A stretch of DNA of 64,000 bases from Hedera helix (lineage: Eukaryota > Streptophyta > Magnoliopsida > Apiales > Araliaceae). Shown here in pieces: positions 58,529 through 64,000 of this stretch (the first letter of the stretch is position 1; each line of letters begins with the position of its first letter). Where the stretch lies: contig OX359267.1 of the NCBI GenBank assembly GCA_947179155.2, forward strand, positions 43,228,292 through 43,292,291, written 5' to 3'. The notes beneath the pieces were generated by a model. The model saw nothing but the letters and a program-made list of their open reading frames with translations. It searched no databases and had not been told where the DNA came from. Position numbers and translations under genes: made by a program.

Positions 58529-61500
58529 ATGGAAACTTCACACTCGCAAAGTTATTCACGGCGACCAACACCCTCCCAGTCTCGCCGGGAGACGGCGGCT
58601 GAGAAAGAACGTCGCCTCCAGATAATCCTCGACAGAAAAAAGGCTCTAGATATCCAGCAGAAAGAGCTTGACAAGCAGTACGAGGAATTAACCGAAACAG
58701 GGGACAATCTCTCGAGCCAGAGAGGCTCGGCCTCCCGCTCAGACCACCGGGGCAGACGGGAAGACAGACACACGGAACGCCGTAGAGGTGGCCCCCAACC
58801 CCGAGAAAAGGAACTGACCCGCTCCAAGTCGATTTGGACGGTGGATTTGAGGAAGCGAGCCAGATCACCCTCCAAAAGGGATAGGGAGGACAGACGCAGC
58901 CATGGGAGCCATACTGGAGAATCCTCACCCAAGAAGGCTTCGGACAAGTACTATGGGTCCAAGAAGGCTCGGTTCTTCCCGTTCTCAAAGGATTTGGAGG
59001 AAGCCAAAATTGATCGAAGTCGAAAAGTACCCAATTTGGAGATGTATGACGGAACGGGAGACCCGCATGACCACACCTACTCGTTCGAGCAAGCCATGCA
59101 CTTCCATGGTCATGATGCAGTGGCGATGTGCCACTTATTTTTATCTACTCTAAAGAAGACAGCTAGAGAATGGGTCACCTCTCTCCCGAATGGGTCCATT
59201 AAGTCATGGGAAGAACTACAGGAACAATTTCATACCCGCTTCGGGAGCAATAAAAGACGGGCCAGAATGATGACCTCTCTACTACAAGTAAAACAGAAGC
59301 CGAATGAGACTCTTCGGCAGTATGTCAAAAGATTTCGGGAAGCTGTGTCTGAAATCAACGGAATCGATCCAAAGCAGGTAATCCAATTTTTAACTATGGG
59401 ATTAAACGTTGACAAATCCAGCAGGTTGATCGAGGAACTCATCTCAAAAGCTCCAGAAACCCTATCGGAAACTTACGAGAAAGTAGACAAGTTTGTAGAA
59501 TTGGAAGAGGCTCTTGCCAATCTTCGGGGCTCTTCGAAAAACACGGGTGAGTTTCACCAGAGAAACCCCGAAGACGAAAGCGCCGAGAAGAAATCCAGTG
59601 GTTCCGGCAAAAAGGGTAATGACCGAAGAGATTCTAGCCGAGATCGACAGCAAAAGAACCATCCCCCGAGGGATAGAGGGGGTGCCGACAAGGATTACAC
59701 ACCCCTGAATACAAACAAAAGTAACATCGTGAAAGCGATAAAAAACGAACCCTTCTATGAAAACCCCCCGAAGATTCGGGTTTTCGCAAGGCAAAAGAAC
59801 GGGGATAGATATTGCACCTACCATGAAGCAAAAGGACATGATACCGAGGAGTGTTACCAGCTCAAAGACTTCCTAGAAAAACAGATACGGAAGGGTAACC
59901 TCGACTGTTACATCGCCGATTCTCATCGACAATCAGCCTTTGATCGCCTAGAACCACCTCCACCCGCTTCAGAGGCAAGAGGAGTGGTTGATGTCATTTC
60001 CGGAGGATTGATCACTGTTCTGTCTAACCGAAAGAGGAAAGCCTTCGGAAGAGAAGTCCATCAAGTGTCCGGTAAACCCCAGGATATCAAGACCGACCCC
60101 ATCACTTTCTCCAACGATGATTACCCGTCGGGAATGGTTATTCCGCATCAGGACGCACTGGTCATCACAGCTCAGGTCGGTACTATGGATATGAAGAGGA
60201 TGCTTATTGATAATGGGAGTTCAGTCGACGTGCTCTATAGCCAAGCATACAATCGGCTGGACTTGGGAGGAAGGAAACTGGAAATCTGCAATGAGTCCCC
60301 CTTATATGGCTTCGGGAATAACCCGGTCCGTATAGCAGGGACGATCGAATTGCCTGTGATTTTCGGGACTGCCCCAAAGCAAGCTTCCATCATGGTCCGT
60401 TTCTATGTAGTCCAGGTGGAAAGTAACTACAATGCCATCTTGGGAAGAACGACTCTGTCAGCATTGAAAGCCGTTACCTCTATCCCGCATTTAAAAATGA
60501 AATTCCCAACAAAGAATGGGATCGGGGAATCAGTCGGCGACCAAGATCTTTCCCGAAGATGCTATCTACAGACCATTCAGGCATCCCCTATCATCGACAG
60601 CAAACAGAAAGCCACCATGAAGATTGAGCTCGAGCCTTTCACTGAGGGATGTACCGAGCCAATAGCAACACCTGCCGAAGATACGGCCCAGGTCCCGTTA
60701 TTTCAAGAAGATGACGAAAGAACAGTACAGATTGGGACAGGCCTTCAGGAAAAAACCAGAGCACGGTTGGTGGCCCTTTTACAACAATACTCAGATATCT
60801 TTGCTTGGGTCCCAGCCGATATGCCAGGCATTGATAAGACCGTGGCCGTGCACCAGCTGAGTGTAAAGCCAAACTCAAAACCTGTTAAGCAAAAGCGAAG
60901 GAACATAGCTCCCGAAAGACAACAAGTAATTGACGACGAAATCGATAAACTTTTGGCTGCTGACTTCATCTTTGAAATCAATTATCCAGAATGGCTCGCG
61001 AATGTGGTACTGGTTAAAAAGCATAATGGGAAGTGGAGGATGTGCGTGGATTATACAGATCTGAATAAAGCGTGTCCGAAAGATTACTACCCTCTCCCGA
61101 ATATCGATCAACTGATTGATTCCACTTCGGGTCATACTGTAATGAGCTTCCTGGATGCTTTCTCGGGATACAATCAAATTGCCATGCATGAAAGCGATAT
61201 CCCTAAGACATCTTTTATCACTCACCGAGCCATCTACGCGTACAAAGTGATGTCCTTCGGATTAATCAATGCGGGGGCCACTTATCAGAGAATGATGAAC
61301 AAAGTGTTCAGCGGCCAGATCGGGAGAAATATGGAAGTCTATGTTGATGATATGATTGTTCGAAGCATGAGGGAAGAAGATCATCTAGCCGACCTGAAAG
61401 AATGCTTTGCGAATGTCAGAACGCACAACATGAGACTTAACCCAACTAAATGTACATTCGGCCTCGGGTCAGGTAAATTCTTGGGATATATGGTTAGCCG

Positions 61501-63919
61501 AAGAGGGATTGAGGCAAATCCCGAAAAGATATCGGCTATCCTTGAAATGCAACCGCCGAAGAACTTCAAAGAAATTCAACGGTTGACAGGGAGGCTGGCA
61601 GCTCTTCGGCGGTTCGTGGCTCGACTAGCAGAGAAATGTCTCCCATTCTTCGGAACTTTGAAGGGAGCCCAAAATCAGAAAACTTTTCATTGGACCGAAG
61701 ATTGCCAGGAGGCTTTTGAGCAGATTAAGAGATATATCTCTTCACCTCCGATTCTGAGTAAAGCACTGCCCGAGGAGGATCTACAAATATACCTCTCTGC
61801 CACATCCTTGGCAGTCGGGTCGGCTTTGATCAGAGAAGATCCACAAGGGCAAAAACCAGTCTATTACGTAAGCCATGTTCTTCGGGATGCTGAAACAAGG
61901 TACCCAAATTTAGAAAAGTTGGCTTACGCACTGGTTATCTCCAGTCGGAAACTCAGACATTACTTCCAGGGGCGGACTATTATCGTCCTCACTGACCAGC
62001 CATTACGGAAGATCCTTTATAGGCCCGAATCTTCGGGAAGGCTTGCAGCATGGGCCATCGAGCTGAGCCAGTTTAATATAGAATTTCGCCCTCGGACAGC
62101 AATCAAAGCACAAGCACTCATTGACTTTATCATCGAGTGCTCATTCCGTAATGATCTAGAGGACAAGGAACCCGACTGTGATAAACTGACATCAACACCT
62201 GAAGAAATTGTATGGACTCTGTTCGTGGATGGATCCGCTACTGGGACGAAGAGTGGGGCCGGCATCATCCTCACTTCTCCCAAAGGTTTCAAAATACAAC
62301 AATCTATACGATTTGGGTTCATAGCCACAAACAACATCGCCGAATATGAAGCACTTGTGGCAGGGCTAAAGCTAGCCCGAAGTTTGGAGGTAAAGAACTT
62401 GGCAATATACAGCGACTCCCAACTGGTGGTGAAACAAGTGTTGGGAGAATATGAGGCAAAAGAAGTTCATTTACAGGCCTATCTCCAACTAGTTCGGTCA
62501 TTGTTGGCATTCTTCCCGAAATACCAGCTCATAGGAGTAGTCAGATCGGAAAATACGATGGCCGATGCCCTTTCCAAGTTGGCAACCACCGATCAAGGGG
62601 AACTAGACGGAGCAGTATATTTAGAAAATCTTCAGCATCCGAGCACCTTGGTTCAAACAATAATGGATATTGAACAGACAAATTCTTGGATGACCCCGAT
62701 CATTCAATTCCTTCTGACCGGTGAATTGCCCGAAGACAAGTCTATGGCCCGAAGGATCAAGTACAAATCCACCAAGTATTGTATCACGAATGATCAGCTG
62801 TACCGAAGATCTTATTCTTCACCACTGCTCCGATGCCTCGACCCTAGGGAATCTGATTATTCTCTTCGAGAAGTTCATGAAGGTATCTGCGGTGACCATG
62901 TGGGAGCAAAGGCACTGGCCCATAAAATTTTGCGACAAGGATATTTTTGGCCGACAATGCTTGAAGATGCCAAAGACTTCGTCAAAAAATGTCATAAATG
63001 TCAGATATTTGCATCTGTACCACACCAACCTCCCGAGGAGTTATCCCCGATACTCTCTCCGATCCCCTTTTCTGTATGGGGAATAGACATATTGGGCCCT
63101 CTTCCACAGGGTAAGGGACAAGTGAAGTTTGTGATTGTCGCCATCGATTATTTCACCAAGTGGGTAGAAGCCAAACCACTTGCCAAGATCACCGAGCACA
63201 CATGTCTCCAATTCTTCAAAGAACAAGTGGTCTACCGGTTCGGCATCCCGATGATCTTAGTCTCTGACAACGGACTTCAGTTTGTTGGTAAAACTTTCGA
63301 AGGGTTCTTATCAGAACTTAATATCCAACATCGTCGGACTTCAGTAGCCCATCCACAAGCAAATGGTCAAGTAGAAGTTACAAACAGGACACTTCTTCAT
63401 GGCATTAAAAGAAGACTGGAAGAGGCGAAGGGTGCCTGGCCCGAGGAGCTTTTGCATGTTCTTTGGGCCTACCGAACAACTCCTCGGACTACTACTGGGG
63501 AGACGCCTTTTAAGATGGCCTATGGTTCCGAAGCCCTAATACCTATTGAGATCGGAGTACCTTCTCCGAGAGTCTTAAATTTTGATGAAATACTCAATAG
63601 CGAAGGTCTTCGGTTAAACCTCGACTTATTGGAAGAGGAGCGTGATTCAGTAGTCCTCAAATTGGCTGCTTATCAACAACGAACTGCTCGACACTTCAAC
63701 AAAAATGTCAAAAGAAGGTCATTCAATGTGGGCGATCTAGTTCTTCGGCAAGCCGAGGCATCCACCCCTAGGGAAACCGGCAAACTAATGCCAACATGGG
63801 AAGGACCATACTTAGTAATTGAAGTGTTGAAGGCCGGAACTTACAAGCTTCAGGGCATGGATGGGAAAAATGTTCCAAATACTTGGCATGCCGTTCGGCT
63901 TCGTAGGTATTATCAGTAG
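58529..63919 (+). CDS. gag-pol: Tat-lineage gag-pol polyprotein with two RNase H domains (1796 aa)
   Basis: A single open frame; the ATG at 58529 (METSHSQ) is preferred because upstream codons read through the LTR and primer site. Order: gag core from YDGTGDPHDH (about 59045-59410); a CHHC knuckle, CTYHEAKGHDTEEC; protease with DNGSS (Asp561); RT with YVDD at 938-941; a degenerate RNase H whose first catalytic position is Ser (IYLSATS); a second, archaeal-type RNase H with FVDGSA (Asp1234), AEYEAL, YSDSQ and ADALS; integrase with HHCC and D1520, D1580, E1616 (35 residues between the last two). The second RNase H marks the Tat/Ogre/Retand group. All key residues of PR, RT, second RNase H and IN are present and there is no stop or frameshift, so the element may be young. 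The 3' LTR is outside the window. Confidence 0.95.
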   Translation: METSHSQSYSRRPTPSQSRRETAAEKERRLQIILDRKKALDIQQKELDKQYEELTETGDNLSSQRGSASRSDHRGRREDRHTERRRGGPQPREKELTRSKSIWTVDLRKRARSPSKRDREDRRSHGSHTGESSPKKASDKYYGSKKARFFPFSKDLEEAKIDRSRKVPNLEMYDGTGDPHDHTYSFEQAMHFHGHDAVAMCHLFLSTLKKTAREWVTSLPNGSIKSWEELQEQFHTRFGSNKRRARMMTSLLQVKQKPNETLRQYVKRFREAVSEINGIDPKQVIQFLTMGLNVDKSSRLIEELISKAPETLSETYEKVDKFVELEEALANLRGSSKNTGEFHQRNPEDESAEKKSSGSGKKGNDRRDSSRDRQQKNHPPRDRGGADKDYTPLNTNKSNIVKAIKNEPFYENPPKIRVFARQKNGDRYCTYHEAKGHDTEECYQLKDFLEKQIRKGNLDCYIADSHRQSAFDRLEPPPPASEARGVVDVISGGLITVLSNRKRKAFGREVHQVSGKPQDIKTDPITFSNDDYPSGMVIPHQDALVITAQVGTMDMKRMLIDNGSSVDVLYSQAYNRLDLGGRKLEICNESPLYGFGNNPVRIAGTIELPVIFGTAPKQASIMVRFYVVQVESNYNAILGRTTLSALKAVTSIPHLKMKFPTKNGIGESVGDQDLSRRCYLQTIQASPIIDSKQKATMKIELEPFTEGCTEPIATPAEDTAQVPLFQEDDERTVQIGTGLQEKTRARLVALLQQYSDIFAWVPADMPGIDKTVAVHQLSVKPNSKPVKQKRRNIAPERQQVIDDEIDKLLAADFIFEINYPEWLANVVLVKKHNGKWRMCVDYTDLNKACPKDYYPLPNIDQLIDSTSGHTVMSFLDAFSGYNQIAMHESDIPKTSFITHRAIYAYKVMSFGLINAGATYQRMMNKVFSGQIGRNMEVYVDDMIVRSMREEDHLADLKECFANVRTHNMRLNPTKCTFGLGSGKFLGYMVSRRGIEANPEKISAILEMQPPKNFKEIQRLTGRLAALRRFVARLAEKCLPFFGTLKGAQNQKTFHWTEDCQEAFEQIKRYISSPPILSKALPEEDLQIYLSATSLAVGSALIREDPQGQKPVYYVSHVLRDAETRYPNLEKLAYALVISSRKLRHYFQGRTIIVLTDQPLRKILYRPESSGRLAAWAIELSQFNIEFRPRTAIKAQALIDFIIECSFRNDLEDKEPDCDKLTSTPEEIVWTLFVDGSATGTKSGAGIILTSPKGFKIQQSIRFGFIATNNIAEYEALVAGLKLARSLEVKNLAIYSDSQLVVKQVLGEYEAKEVHLQAYLQLVRSLLAFFPKYQLIGVVRSENTMADALSKLATTDQGELDGAVYLENLQHPSTLVQTIMDIEQTNSWMTPIIQFLLTGELPEDKSMARRIKYKSTKYCITNDQLYRRSYSSPLLRCLDPRESDYSLREVHEGICGDHVGAKALAHKILRQGYFWPTMLEDAKDFVKKCHKCQIFASVPHQPPEELSPILSPIPFSVWGIDILGPLPQGKGQVKFVIVAIDYFTKWVEAKPLAKITEHTCLQFFKEQVVYRFGIPMILVSDNGLQFVGKTFEGFLSELNIQHRRTSVAHPQANGQVEVTNRTLLHGIKRRLEEAKGAWPEELLHVLWAYRTTPRTTTGETPFKMAYGSEALIPIEIGVPSPRVLNFDEILNSEGLRLNLDLLEEERDSVVLKLAAYQQRTARHFNKNVKRRSFNVGDLVLRQAEASTPRETGKLMPTWEGPYLVIEVLKAGTYKLQGMDGKNVPNTWHAVRLRRYYQ

Positions 63920-64000
63920 TTAGGTTACTTTGGATTTGTACTTAGTCAAATTTTGAGGCTGCATTCTAGCCGATAGGATTATCTTTTTCGATATTAATGA
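63920..64000 (+). other. Tat element 3' untranslated internal region, cut by the window end
   Basis: This sequence follows the gag-pol stop. No polypurine tract or LTR start is reached before the end. Confidence 0.7.

Overview
The window is nuclear DNA of a flowering plant, most likely a eudicot. It is AT-rich, its genes have plant GT-AG introns and lie far apart, and the gene families (plant annexin, VQ-motif protein, UNE2-like transporter) and element lineages (Tekay/Del and Tat Ty3-gypsy, Tork-like copia, TRIM, Stowaway and hAT MITEs) are all plant types. No rRNA, tRNA, organellar or bacterial operon structure was recognised. The species cannot be named from this sequence.

Layout. 1-10650: a Tekay/Del-type Ty3-gypsy element, cut by the window start, with about 3 kb LTRs. 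A solo LTR of the same family is inserted in the 3' end of its pol. About 10.72-14.01 kb: a degenerate minus-strand LTR-like block of the same broad type. 15.79-19.22 kb: a complete five-exon annexin gene with a duplicated 3' splice site. 20.84-21.93 kb: an old hAT-like element. 22.54-23.20 kb: a small secreted Pro/Asn-rich protein, followed by a 2.09 kb tandem duplication that carries two decayed RNase H-like (RVT_3) fragments. 30.21-31.50 kb: an intronless gene for a membrane protein with an N-glycan-rich N-terminal half. 35.41-36.32 kb: a hAT-type non-autonomous element with a perfect 8 bp target duplication. 38.05-46.96 kb: a three-exon major facilitator transporter (UNE2-like) on the minus strand; its 6.6 kb first intron holds a solo LTR and a whole decayed copia element. 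49.27-49.59 kb: a hAT MITE. 54.23-54.89 kb: a complete TRIM element. 56.05-57.19 kb: a VQ-motif protein gene. 57.99 kb to the end: a Tat-lineage Ty3-gypsy element with an uninterrupted gag-pol.

The five host genes share no obvious pathway; this is ordinary gene/transposon mosaic. No defence, CRISPR or biosynthetic system was found. The most unusual points are: a 206-aa ORF with no recognisable gag features where the Tekay element should carry gag; a Val in place of the catalytic Asp of RT motif A in an otherwise open pol; the same-family solo LTR inside pol; the duplicated acceptor in the annexin gene; and a TRIM with a duplicated LTR-end/primer-binding-site unit.

Coordinates of LTRs and target duplications were read base by base. 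Identity between repeats was judged by eye, not by alignment. Family names come from recognition of motifs, not from a database search.
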